This document shows, one piece after another, positions 14,092 to 21,112 of a stretch of 24,391 bases of DNA. The stretch is from CAZAGT01 sp964484515 (GTDB lineage: Bacteria > Desulfobacterota > DSM-4660 > Desulfatiglandales > HGW-15): positions 1 through 24,391 of the forward strand of contig CAZAGT010000030.1 of the NCBI GenBank assembly GCA_964484515.1. Direction: 5' to 3'. The position numbers were made by a program, and so were the translations under genes. Positions within the stretch are counted from its first letter, which is position 1. Every line of letters starts with the position of its first letter. Below the pieces are notes generated by a model, which worked only from the letters and a program-made list of their open reading frames with translations, was not told where the DNA came from and ran no database searches.

Positions 14092-15063
14092 TTGGAGAAC
14101 AAGACGAACAAGCATGATTGGATAAGGGTCTTTGCGCCTGCCACTATCGGTAACATCGGGCCCGGCTTTGACGTCCTCGGTTTGGCGGTCAAGAAATTGG
14201 GCGATGTTGTGGAGGCGCGCAAGATCCCTTCCGGGGTAAGGATTTCTGCCGTCGTATCCGGGGATCCGGAAGTTCGTCTTAGTGATGAGCCGGAGAAGAA
14301 CACTGCCGGGATAGCAGCGATCGAAACCCTCAGGATCCTGGAGGAACAGGGCGGCGTCGAATTGCGACTCGAGAAGGGCTTGCCGCTCGGTTCCGGGCTC
14401 GGCAGTAGTGCCGCTTCGGCGGCTGCCGGCGCCTTTGCCGTCAATTGTCTCTATGGCAACAGGCTGGCCAAGGAGGAACTCATCCTGCCCGCCACGATCG
14501 CCGAGGCGGCGGTCTCGGGCGGGTTTTTCGCGGACAACACGGCACCCGCCTTGCTTGGTGGGGCGACCTTGACGAGGTCCTGCCTACCCTTGGACGTAAC
14601 TCGTATCGGTTCTATCGAAACGTTGAAAATTGTCCTCGTCACCCCTAATATCGTCATCCTCACGCGTGATGCCCGTAAGATGCTTCCGAAGAAGGTCGAT
14701 GTAGATAAATTCGTCTTCAACATGGCCAACACCTCGTTGATCACGGCTGCCTTTGCCAAGGATGATTATGACCTCTTTGCAAGGAGCCTTAACGACGTCG
14801 TGATTGAACCCGTTAGATCGAGGTTGATCAAGGGTTTCAAACAGGTCAAAAAGAACGCATTAGGGGCAGGCGCGGATGGGATGACGATCTCCGGTTCGGG
14901 ACCGACGCTCTTCGCGATTACGAACGAGGTGAGCAAGGCACGGCTGATCGAGGATGCCATGGTGCGAACCTTTGGACAACTCGGCGTCCAATGCTCGAGT
15001 GTGATCACGGAGGTGGATCCCGAGGGAGCCCGGGTCGTGGAACCAGGAGCAAAAGGCGAGTAA
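14092..15063 (+). CDS. thrB: Homoserine kinase
   Basis: A 323-aa GHMP-family kinase that phosphorylates L-homoserine with ATP in threonine synthesis, in the cytoplasm. 'WIRVFAPATIGNIGPGFDVL' is the standard ThrB N-terminus; 'GLPLGSGLGSSAASAAAGA' (from about residue 96) is the GHMP ATP-binding loop; 'GADGMTISGSGPTLFAI' near residue 265 is the third conserved motif. TTG at 14092 is the only start codon that keeps the full N-terminal strand, since an in-frame TGA lies at 14077-14079; a 'GAG' about 11 bases upstream is a weak ribosome-binding site. It converges on the threonine aldolase gene, whose stop lies only 14 nt away. The pairing of threonine-making and threonine-cleaving enzymes is notable but they are on opposite strands. 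Confidence 0.92.
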   Translation: MENKTNKHDWIRVFAPATIGNIGPGFDVLGLAVKKLGDVVEARKIPSGVRISAVVSGDPEVRLSDEPEKNTAGIAAIETLRILEEQGGVELRLEKGLPLGSGLGSSAASAAAGAFAVNCLYGNRLAKEELILPATIAEAAVSGGFFADNTAPALLGGATLTRSCLPLDVTRIGSIETLKIVLVTPNIVILTRDARKMLPKKVDVDKFVFNMANTSLITAAFAKDDYDLFARSLNDVVIEPVRSRLIKGFKQVKKNALGAGADGMTISGSGPTLFAITNEVSKARLIEDAMVRTFGQLGVQCSSVITEVDPEGARVVEPGAKGE

Positions 15064-15077
15064 TCTCGTCGGGTCAA

Positions 15078-16118
15078 TTAGGATTCAAGCATGATTTCCC
15101 GGAGGGTCTCGAGGGCGCGGTCGATGTCGGCCGTGGTCAACCCGTAGTGCGTCACCATCCTTAGTCGTCGATGGCCGGTCGGTAAAATAAGGACGCCGCG
15201 AGCATTTGCTCGCTCAGCAACGTCAGCGGCTGTGGTTGCCTCGGCGACCACGTCGCAAAAGAGGATATTGGTCTTGATACGCTCCACCGGGATCGCGAGG
15301 CCCTCAACCGCACTGATCCCCTCTGCCAACCTTCGTGCCATGGCGTGGTCTTCAGCCAGGCGGCCAACCATATTCTCGAGGGCGTAGATTCCGCCCGCGG
15401 CAATAATGCCCGCCTGACGCATACCCCCGCCGAGCTGTTTCCGCATTCGAAGCGCCGTTTGGACGAACTCACGGGTACCGCAGACCAAAGAGCCCACCGG
15501 AGCACCAAGGCCTTTGGAGAGGCAGAAAGAGACCGAGTCGAATCCAGCGGCTAGTTCTTTGGGCGTGGTACCCTCGGCCAGGGCCGCGTTGAAAAGGCGG
15601 GCCCCATCCAGATGAACTCTGAGCCCCATGTCCTTGGCGAGGGCTAGGGCAGAGCGCGTATAGTCCAGGCCAAGCGGGCTGCCCCAGCACATGTTGTGGG
15701 TGTTTTCGAGGCACAACAGGCGGCTGCGTGGATAGTGCGGATTGTCAGAGCGGACGGCGTTTTCGATGTCACCCAGATTCAGGGTGCCGCCTTCGTCATT
15801 GGGGAGCGGATGGGGATGGATGCCTCCGACGGCGGCGCTACTCCCCGCTTCGTAAAGAAAGATGTGGCTCCGATTTCCGAGATAGATCTCGTCACCGCGT
15901 CTGCAATGGCTCAGCAGTGATACCAGGTTGGCCATGGTTCCGCTTGGAACAAGGAGGGCCGCTTCCTTGCCCGTGATTTCAGCAGCCATCTCCTGGAGTC
16001 GATTGACGGATGGATCCTCACCGAAGACATCATCACCCAGTTCAGCCTGAGCAATGGCCGCACGCATGGAGTCGTTCGGCAAGGTGAATGTGTCGCTGCG
16101 CAGTTCAACGGTTTTCAA
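15078..16118 (-). CDS. ltaE: Low-specificity L-threonine aldolase
   Basis: A 346-aa PLP enzyme of fold type I that splits L-threonine or allo-threonine to glycine and acetaldehyde. 'VELRSDTFTLPNDSMRAAI' and 'GDDVFGEDPSVNRLQ' are typical of the N-terminus; 'HLDGARLFNAA' gives the Asp that pairs with the pyridine nitrogen; 'SFCLSKGLGAPVGS' holds the Schiff-base Lys202; the domain 'RMRKQLGGGMRQAGIIAA' follows. Length is normal. The start is TTG at 16118, supported by GGAGG five bases before it; no ATG is available upstream with such a site. No strong terminator is seen between it and thrB. Glycine output could supply one-carbon metabolism. Confidence 0.92.
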   Translation of the reverse strand: MKTVELRSDTFTLPNDSMRAAIAQAELGDDVFGEDPSVNRLQEMAAEITGKEAALLVPSGTMANLVSLLSHCRRGDEIYLGNRSHIFLYEAGSSAAVGGIHPHPLPNDEGGTLNLGDIENAVRSDNPHYPRSRLLCLENTHNMCWGSPLGLDYTRSALALAKDMGLRVHLDGARLFNAALAEGTTPKELAAGFDSVSFCLSKGLGAPVGSLVCGTREFVQTALRMRKQLGGGMRQAGIIAAGGIYALENMVGRLAEDHAMARRLAEGISAVEGLAIPVERIKTNILFCDVVAEATTAADVAERANARGVLILPTGHRRLRMVTHYGLTTADIDRALETLREIMLES

Positions 16119-16288
16119 TCTGTCCTCCTAAAGAGTTGGGAGCAAGCGGCTTGAGCGTTTGAGGGCCGAGAATCCCCCCCATTGCCGTAGCACGCTGAGG
16201 GGGTAAAAAAGGGACGCGGTCTCTAGGATTCCGTCAGGGCGTGCCCTCCAAGGGCCACAACAGCAACCCGAGATATCCTCCGACAGTC

Positions 16289-17380
16289 TCATGAGGTTTC
16301 CTTAACGCCTTCCAGCGCATCCCAATCCAGCTCAACCCCATGTCCCGGCCGGTCAGGCGCGATGGCCAACCCTTCCTCGATTTTCAGGGAGTGGGCCATG
16401 AAACGCTCAAGGCCGAAACCGTGAGCTTCCAGATAAGATGCATTCGGCACACCAGCCAACAGATGCACATGAAGATCGTGGACACCGTGAGTGGTCACCG
16501 GGAGATTATGGGCCTCCGCGACATGGGCAACCTTGAGCCAAACCGTAATCCCACCACAGTTGGATACATCCGGTTCCGGAAAGGAGACGCCACCCGCATC
16601 GATCATGCGCTTGAACTCATAAAGGGTATGCATGTTTTCGCCGGTGGCGATCGGGAGGCCGCCTTCGCGGGCAATCCGAACGTGACCTGGTAAATCGTCC
16701 GGGATGGTCGGTTCCTCAAGCCAGAATACGTCAAACTCGGCCATGGCGCGGGCGGCCCGGATGGCCTCATCCGCACTCCAGCGCATGTTCGCGTCCACCA
16801 TGAGAGGGATATCGTCACCGAGCATCTCACGCATGGCCGCCACTCGCTCCAGGTCTTCGCTAAGACGGGGCCGACCGACTTTCATCTTGATGGCCCGAAA
16901 CCCCTTCTCCAGGTTCGCCTCGGTCTGTCGACGTAGCTGGTCTATCGGAAACTGAAGATCAATACCCCCGGCGTATGCGGGTACCCTGGGGTTGTAGCCT
17001 CCAAGGAATCGCCACAGGGGCAGCTCGTGACGACGGGCCTTGAGGTCCCAGAGGGCAATATCCACCGCTGATATGGCAAAGGAGGCCGGCCCGCCGCGCC
17101 CCGCATAGTGGAGTCGCCACCACATCTGCTCCCAGGTCTGCTCGATACGATCTTCGTCCGAATCGACTAGGACGGGAGTGAGCTCGCGCTCGATCAGCGA
17201 ACGGATTGCAGCGCCGCCCGACCCGGTCGTATAGGTGAAGCCGACGCCTTCCAAACCCGCTTTGGTCTCAAGACGGACGGTGATGAATTCAAAGCTACTC
17301 ATTTCTCCATGGGTCGCATCCGATAGGGTCACGCCCAGGGGAATCCGATAGTGGTCGGCCTTCAGGGAAAGGATGGTCAT
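16289..17380 (-). CDS. Enolase-superfamily dehydratase/racemase (mandelate racemase/MLE type)
   Basis: A 363-aa protein. I chose ATG 17380 over ATG 17422 because 'GGGAG' lies six bases before it and the protein then begins 'MTILSLKADHYRIPL', like the family capping domain. Barrel residues are all present: Lys165-x-Lys167 ('AIKMKVG'), metal ligands Asp196 ('MVDANMRW'), Glu222 ('WLEEP') and Glu248 ('GEN'), and a general-base His298 in 'THGVHDLH'. This is the mandelate racemase subgroup, where enzymes abstract a proton alpha to a carboxylate in acid-sugar dehydration or racemisation. The substrate cannot be told. Neighbours (threonine aldolase, YvcK) do not suggest one. The Lys at both KxK positions allows L- or D-acid sugar chemistry. 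Confidence 0.88.
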   Translation of the reverse strand: MTILSLKADHYRIPLGVTLSDATHGEMSSFEFITVRLETKAGLEGVGFTYTTGSGGAAIRSLIERELTPVLVDSDEDRIEQTWEQMWWRLHYAGRGGPASFAISAVDIALWDLKARRHELPLWRFLGGYNPRVPAYAGGIDLQFPIDQLRRQTEANLEKGFRAIKMKVGRPRLSEDLERVAAMREMLGDDIPLMVDANMRWSADEAIRAARAMAEFDVFWLEEPTIPDDLPGHVRIAREGGLPIATGENMHTLYEFKRMIDAGGVSFPEPDVSNCGGITVWLKVAHVAEAHNLPVTTHGVHDLHVHLLAGVPNASYLEAHGFGLERFMAHSLKIEEGLAIAPDRPGHGVELDWDALEGVKETS

Positions 17381-17538
17381 AGGATGCTCCCGAACGATTT
17401 GATTGTGAAAGACCACGTCCATTGTGAGTGGTCAGATTGTACCGAGGATGTTCCTTTCCCGACCGTATAAGAAGCTCGGCCGGGGTGTCAAGTTGAGCGG
17501 GACGACGGACATCGAGCCGTTTTCGCTCCATTGAGGCT

Positions 17539-18519
17539 CTACGTATCTGAAAGCGTTCCTCGGATCAGGTTGGCGAGTTTGGCGGAGTCATGGCGAACGA
17601 TACCGCCGGATGCGTCGAGTAGATCAGCCGTGTAGACGGTACGCCCTTTCAACCAATCCGCTCTCGGCTCGATCTCGACAAATTTCGCCTTCTGGGCCGC
17701 GTACGTCTTAAGGATCGACCTACTCGGCCGACGGGAATTGTAGACGATTCCATCCACCCGGCGCCCGAGGCTCTTTTCGAGTCTCTCCACAAAGTCTTTT
17801 CCCGTGAAATTGTGGGTCTCACCGAACTTCGTCATGATACTGAGCACGTATAACAGTCGCGCACCGGTCTCCTGCAGGGCCTCTCTGACGCCTGCGACGA
17901 TGAGATTCGGAATGATGCTCGTGAAGAGGTCGCCGGGGCCGATGATGACACAGTGGGCGCGACGAATGGCCTCGATCACGGGCGGATAGACTGAAATCGA
18001 ATCGCTGTGATGCGGCACCAGAAATACATCTCGGATCTTTTCACGCTGGGTGCCGCGTGGGATATCGATCGCAGTTTCCCCGTAGATTCGCCGTCCGTCG
18101 GTCAGTTCCGCAACCAGGGTCGCCCGATCGATGGTCACCGGCAGGATACTCCCCTTGACCTCCAGGATCTCGGCGAGGGCCCTTATGCCGGCAGGGAAAC
18201 TGCCGGTGTAACGGGAAAGCATGGTGAGCAGCATGTTGCCCGCCGTGTGGCCTTCTAACCGCCGGTCACTGCTGAATCGTTTCAACAGAATCGTACGGGA
18301 GACGTCACGGTGGGGTGAAAGGGCCAAAATACACTTCAAGACATCCCCAGGGGGTAAGATCCCGAGTTCATCACGCAAGCGACCCGTGCTTCCGCCGCTG
18401 TCGACCATCGAGACCACGGCGGTGATTTCGGCCTGTTCTAAATCCCGCAGGCCGGAAAGGAGTGCAAACTGCCCGCTCCCACCGCCGATTGTAACGAGTC
18501 TTTTTGTCTCGGCGTTCAT
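17539..18519 (-). CDS. yvcK: YvcK family gluconeogenesis/morphogenesis factor
   Basis: A 326-aa cytoplasmic protein of the CofD/YvcK family. 'LVTIGGGSGQFALLSGLRDL' is the N-terminal Rossmann nucleotide loop; 'MVDSGGSTGRLRDELGILPP' followed by 'GDVLKCILAL' is the family hallmark; 'EGHTAGNMLLTML', 'IIGPGDLFTSIIPNLIV' and 'GETHNFTGKDFVERL' are further conserved blocks. In Bacillus and mycobacteria YvcK binds UDP-GlcNAc and affects cell shape on gluconeogenic carbon sources; it is not the F420 enzyme CofD, which has different phosphate-binding residues. The WhiA and RapZ genes that often accompany yvcK are not present. It follows the DUF402 gene by 16 nt and is probably co-transcribed with it. 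Confidence 0.9.
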   Translation of the reverse strand: MNAETKRLVTIGGGSGQFALLSGLRDLEQAEITAVVSMVDSGGSTGRLRDELGILPPGDVLKCILALSPHRDVSRTILLKRFSSDRRLEGHTAGNMLLTMLSRYTGSFPAGIRALAEILEVKGSILPVTIDRATLVAELTDGRRIYGETAIDIPRGTQREKIRDVFLVPHHSDSISVYPPVIEAIRRAHCVIIGPGDLFTSIIPNLIVAGVREALQETGARLLYVLSIMTKFGETHNFTGKDFVERLEKSLGRRVDGIVYNSRRPSRSILKTYAAQKAKFVEIEPRADWLKGRTVYTADLLDASGGIVRHDSAKLANLIRGTLSDT

Positions 18520-18535
18520 TCCATTCGTCCACCGA

Positions 18536-19015
18536 TCAAAGTCCGTTGATTAAAAGTTCGAACGCGGCGATCATCTTGGCGTTTTCATCCCGAATTCTAC
18601 GCTCCTGCTCCGCGATCCACGCCAGGTCCTGTTCGTCCAAGAGCCCCTGGGCGGCACACATCTCCACTTCGTCCTGGTCCAGGACGATCAATCCCCCGTT
18701 CTGGTCGACCCAAACATCCAGTAGCATGTCGAGGTACTCGACACATCCCGTCGCGACCGTCTGGTCACGGCAGACATGAAAGAGGTGCCCCCGCAGTCGC
18801 CCGTCGGGCCCTCGCATCCGCCACTGCACGTAACCGCCTCCGCTGTGGTAATAGGCGTCCGTGACCGTCCCAGCCTCAAAGGTCAGCGGGCCGACCCGCC
18901 CTGCCTTTGGGCTTACGTACCTGATAAGGGCGTATCCGTTGCCACGCTTGAGGAGATCGCAGAGGTAGGATTCATCGGGCTTGTTCAGGTGGCGTTTGAT
19001 CTCCAGAATCTTCAT
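18536..19015 (-). CDS. DUF402-family protein (putative nucleoside phosphatase fold)
   Basis: A 159-aa protein if it begins at ATG 19015 ('MKILEIKRHLNKPDESYLCD'); an upstream ATG at 19183 would add 56 residues that look unlike the family ('DWNPIDGSLFPLYVSAQRVC'). The body matches DUF402: 'AGTVTDAYYHSGGGYVQWRM', 'LRGHLFHVCRDQT' and 'VEYLDMLLDVWVDQNGGLIV' then 'LDQDEVE'. Family members of this fold include Ntdp/SA1684-type nucleoside tri- and diphosphatases that use acidic residues for metal binding, but many DUF402 proteins have no tested activity. No convincing ribosome-binding site precedes the ATG, which leaves the start uncertain. First gene of the unit with yvcK. Confidence 0.8.
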   Translation of the reverse strand: MKILEIKRHLNKPDESYLCDLLKRGNGYALIRYVSPKAGRVGPLTFEAGTVTDAYYHSGGGYVQWRMRGPDGRLRGHLFHVCRDQTVATGCVEYLDMLLDVWVDQNGGLIVLDQDEVEMCAAQGLLDEQDLAWIAEQERRIRDENAKMIAAFELLINGL

Positions 19016-19538
19016 CGCGTATTCGGTCTTTTTGAAAACGGTCCCTACATTTGCGCAGGGAATGTCGTGATGCCCCAGGAGCGGCTGACAAACACGCTGA
19101 GCGGAGACATAAAGAGGGAATAGGCTACCATCTATGGGGTTCCAGTCAAGGATCTTCGCTGCAAAAAGTGTATTTTCATGCACGGCATACCATGAATACG
19201 AAGTTCAAAGCCCCAATTTTTGCAGGGGACAAAGGCCCCCATGGACAACAGACCTGGAGCGTCTTCGCTCGACGAGGTCGAGATCATAGTTTGAATGGGC
19301 CCTTAATCACCAAAAGCCATCGTGGCGGCATGAGTGCGTCGCACGTGCACAGGTTCGCTCTTCAAGGCCCGCGAGGATCAGAGAATACCCTGCGAAAAAT
19401 GTCGACATGGGTTTTTTTGTTTTTTTCTTGACAAGCGACCCTATTTTTGTTCGTATTCAGGCATTCAGCGAAGAAGATTCACCCGTCGGCAGCGCGTCGA
19501 GGCGCATCCGGCGGTCACATTTCAAAGATGGTGGTGTG
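19016..19538. other. Non-coding region before the repeat array
   Basis: About 520 bp with no convincing gene. It includes the possible N-terminal extension of the DUF402 gene, a CCCC/GGGG hairpin near 19212-19230, T-rich runs at 19411-19426, and a promoter-like TTGACA at 19428-19433. Short plus-strand frames here lack ribosome-binding sites. Confidence 0.45.
19428..19456 (+). promoter_or_regulatory. Candidate promoter driving the terminator-unit array
   Basis: A perfect TTGACA (19428-19433) is followed after 17 bases by TCGTAT (19451-19456), which matches TATAAT at three of six positions. It lies about 80 nt before the first 103-nt unit and faces it. The weak -10 box makes this tentative. 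Confidence 0.3.
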
Positions 19539-19641
19539 CTCCGATCCCGCCAATCCCGTGGGGAGTGACGGGACGACAAGGTTCAAAGAGTAATCTTTGG
19601 GCCCGCCAATGCGCAAAGGAGACCGATGGTCTCCTTTTTTT
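19539..19641 (+). ncRNA. 103-nt terminator-bearing unit, copy 1
   Basis: Identical over all 103 nt to the copy at 19861-19963. Predicted structure: helix A, TCCCGT with ACGGGA around an 8-nt loop; helix B, GGTTCAAAGA-GTAA-TCTTTGGGCC, a 10-bp stem (two G-U pairs) capped by a GNRA-type GTAA tetraloop; then the terminator. The first four bases, CTCC, can pair with GGAG of the terminator's left arm, which would close a junction round helices A and B and exclude the terminator. The motif CCCGCCAAT occurs before helix A and again after helix B. No known riboswitch class is recognised. It ends at the assembly gap. Confidence 0.55.
19615..19641 (+). terminator. Intrinsic terminator of unit copy 1
   Basis: AAAGGAGACC-GAT-GGTCTCCTTT forms a perfect 10-bp stem whose last three pairs run into a seven-T tract. 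On the minus strand the stem is followed by only three T, so termination is expected for rightward transcription. Confidence 0.85.
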
Positions 19642-19741
19642 NNNNNNNNNNNNNNNNNNNNNNNNNNNNNNNNNNNNNNNNNNNNNNNNNNNNNNNNNNN
19701 NNNNNNNNNNNNNNNNNNNNNNNNNNNNNNNNNNNNNNNNN
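19642..19741. other. Assembly gap of 100 N
   Basis: Exactly 100 undetermined bases, a common placeholder length. The 55 bases before the gap (19587-19641) are identical to the 55 bases after it (19742-19796), so the two contigs end in the same repeat. The real distance and number of repeat units here are unknown; reading frames that cross the gap are meaningless. Confidence 0.98.
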
Positions 19742-19796
19742 AGAGTAATCTTTGGGCCCGCCAATGCGCAAAGGAGACCGATGGTCTCCTTTTTTT
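19742..19796 (+). ncRNA. 103-nt unit, copy 2 (only the last 55 nt seen)
   Basis: Matches positions 49-103 of the unit exactly, including part of helix B and the whole terminator (19770-19796). It is followed by different sequence (ATTGCGTTGCGG) from that after copy 3. It may be a separate copy, or the same physical copy as copy 1 seen from the other contig. Confidence 0.5.
19770..19796 (+). terminator. Intrinsic terminator of unit copy 2
   Basis: Same 10-bp stem, GAT loop and seven-T tract as copy 1. Confidence 0.8.
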
Positions 19797-19860
19797 ATTG
19801 CGTTGCGGCTAAATGGTGGGTTGCCGTGCCGGACAACCTTGCTTGAAGAACAAGGGCGTT

Positions 19861-19963
19861 CTCCGATCCCGCCAATCCCGTGGGGAGTGACGGGACGACA
19901 AGGTTCAAAGAGTAATCTTTGGGCCCGCCAATGCGCAAAGGAGACCGATGGTCTCCTTTTTTT
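19861..19963 (+). ncRNA. 103-nt terminator-bearing unit, copy 3
   Basis: Complete second instance, identical to 19539-19641. Helix A is 19876-19881 with 19890-19895; helix B is 19902-19911 with 19916-19925; the possible closing pair CTCC/GGAG is 19861-19864 with 19940-19943. It is preceded by a unique 64-nt spacer that can form its own small hairpin (CCTTG ... CAAGG), and lies 373 nt upstream of the ferredoxin/AOR operon on the same strand. It could be an attenuator or riboswitch for that operon, or a stand-alone small RNA. Confidence 0.55.
19937..19963 (+). terminator. Intrinsic terminator of unit copy 3
   Basis: Same 10-bp perfect stem, GAT loop and seven-T tract. Any transcript reaching the AOR operon from upstream must read through it. 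Confidence 0.85.
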
Positions 19964-20336
19964 GCTTTGGATCGTTGGCCAAGTCGGATGTTTCGAATCC
20001 TGTCAAGAAAGGAGGTGTGGGAGGAGGAAATAGCGTAGCCTATCAATAACAGTAAACGTTTTCGTTTATTACCCGCCTTAACAAACCTTTCAACACCTTA
20101 CGGGAAAGGAGGTGAAGCGTTTCGGAATAAGCAAGTCGGTTGTTGTTTTTGTGAATCGGTAGAGTGCTGTTGGTCAGCTTCTGAAGCGATGTTTCATATT
20201 CTTTCCGGCAAGCACAGCTGAGGCTGCTCACGCAGAGCTTTCCCCTCAGCGATTTCCGGTCCCGAACCGGGTTCCCATATCGAGCGAAGAAGCCGCCAAT
20301 ACATTGACAAGCTGCAAACCATAAGGAGGTGTAGCC
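19964..20336 (+). other. Leader region of the ferredoxin/AOR operon
   Basis: A 373-bp stretch without a convincing gene. It contains two strong ribosome-binding-site-like sequences with no start codon at a usual distance (AAAGGAGGTG near 20008-20017 and 20104-20113), a TAAACG-TTTT-CGTTTA hairpin (20053-20068), and CCTTTC/GAAAGG pairing that would enclose the second site. TTGACA at 20304-20309 is too close to the GTG at 20337 to be a working -35 box. No clear operon promoter is found. Confidence 0.45.
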
Positions 20337-21074
20337 GTGATTGATCCTACCAAAGAGAAAGAGAAGGAGAACACCCGGGAGGAAGCTAAGAACAAGTTCT
20401 CCAAACCAACCCGCCGCGACTTCTTGAAGGGCGTGGCCATCGGCGCCGGCGCGGTTGCCTTGAGTCCGATCGCAGCAAAAAGGGCCGATGCCATCGACAT
20501 CGACGTCTTCGCCATGAAGCCCTCCATCCGGGGCGAGGTCGTCGGTGCTGGCCGGATCTGCCACGATCCACGCAAGTGCGTCGGCTGCCGGGTCTGCGAA
20601 GTGGCCTGTGCCTTGAAGCTCCACGGGGAGGTCAACCCCTACAAGTCCCGTATCAAGATCTACACCTATCAACCTACCGTCTTTATCGGGGTCGTCTGCC
20701 AGCAGTGCGGGGACCGGCCTTGTGTGAACGCCTGCCCGGTCGAGCCCGACAAGGACGGCCGCAGGGCCCTCTATGAAGATCCCAAGACCAAGGCCCTAGC
20801 GGTCAACTACGATCGCTGCATCAATTGCGGCAAGTGCGTGAATGCCTGCGGAAGCCAGCGCAACGGTAACATCTACATGAACGACAATGAATACCCGGAC
20901 GGCATGTGCGTATTGTGCGGTGAGTGCGTCAAGCAGTGCCCGCAGAATGCCCTTGGCATCCTGCCTCGTACGACGGATGGCAAGTACGCCGCCAAGAACG
21001 CGGATGTGATGGCCCAGGAGGCTATCGAGACGATCTACGGCGGAACAAAGACCATCCGTGACAACTGGGAATAG
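20337..21074 (+). CDS. Tat-exported ferredoxin-type subunit with four [4Fe-4S] clusters
   Basis: A 245-aa protein starting at GTG 20337, six bases after AAGGAGGT. A twin-arginine signal, 'TRRDFLKG' (Arg26-Arg27) followed by a hydrophobic Ala/Gly stretch, directs folded export. Cysteine groups for four cubane clusters: 81/84/87/91 ('CVGCRVCEVAC'), 121/124/129/133 ('CQQCGDRPCVNAC'), 161/164/167/171 ('CINCGKCVNAC') and 191/194/197/201 ('CVLCGECVKQC'). This is the layout of electron-transfer subunits such as NrfC, HybA and E. coli YdhX/YdhY. It precedes the AOR-family gene by 38 nt, so it is most likely that enzyme's electron partner. The AOR protein has no signal of its own and may be carried across the membrane with it, as YdhV is thought to be grouped with YdhX/YdhY. 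Confidence 0.92.
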   Translation: MIDPTKEKEKENTREEAKNKFSKPTRRDFLKGVAIGAGAVALSPIAAKRADAIDIDVFAMKPSIRGEVVGAGRICHDPRKCVGCRVCEVACALKLHGEVNPYKSRIKIYTYQPTVFIGVVCQQCGDRPCVNACPVEPDKDGRRALYEDPKTKALAVNYDRCINCGKCVNACGSQRNGNIYMNDNEYPDGMCVLCGECVKQCPQNALGILPRTTDGKYAAKNADVMAQEAIETIYGGTKTIRDNWE

Positions 21075-21112
21075 GCCGAGGCCCTTCACCTGAAGATAAG
21101 GAGGTAGATAAT

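Noticed and set aside
16170..16215. C-run/G-run hairpin between ltaE and the enolase-superfamily gene as terminator
   Set aside because: No T-run follows the stem on either strand and the loop is long, so a terminator is not supported.
17381..17422. Upstream ATG for the enolase-superfamily gene
   Set aside because: No ribosome-binding site precedes it, whereas ATG 17380 has GGGAG at six bases and gives the usual N-terminus.
19580..19600. tRNA T-arm (GGTTCAAAG)
   Set aside because: No acceptor stem, anticodon arm or CCA context surrounds it; the bases belong to the helix B stem of the repeat unit.
19539..19641. Cyclic-di-GMP-I, glutamine or ZTP riboswitch
   Set aside because: Short fragments such as GGGACG look similar, but the conserved cores and second helices of those classes are not present.
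19334..19846. Open frames crossing the N gap
   Set aside because: They are open only because undetermined bases cannot show stops; the sequence on both sides is the repeat unit.
19539..19963. CRISPR array
   Set aside because: The repeat is 103 nt, spacers are few and unequal, and each unit ends in an intrinsic terminator; no cas gene is present.
20304..20309. TTGACA as -35 box for the ferredoxin/AOR operon
   Set aside because: A -10 box at normal spacing would overlap the ribosome-binding site, and no TATAAT-like sequence is there.
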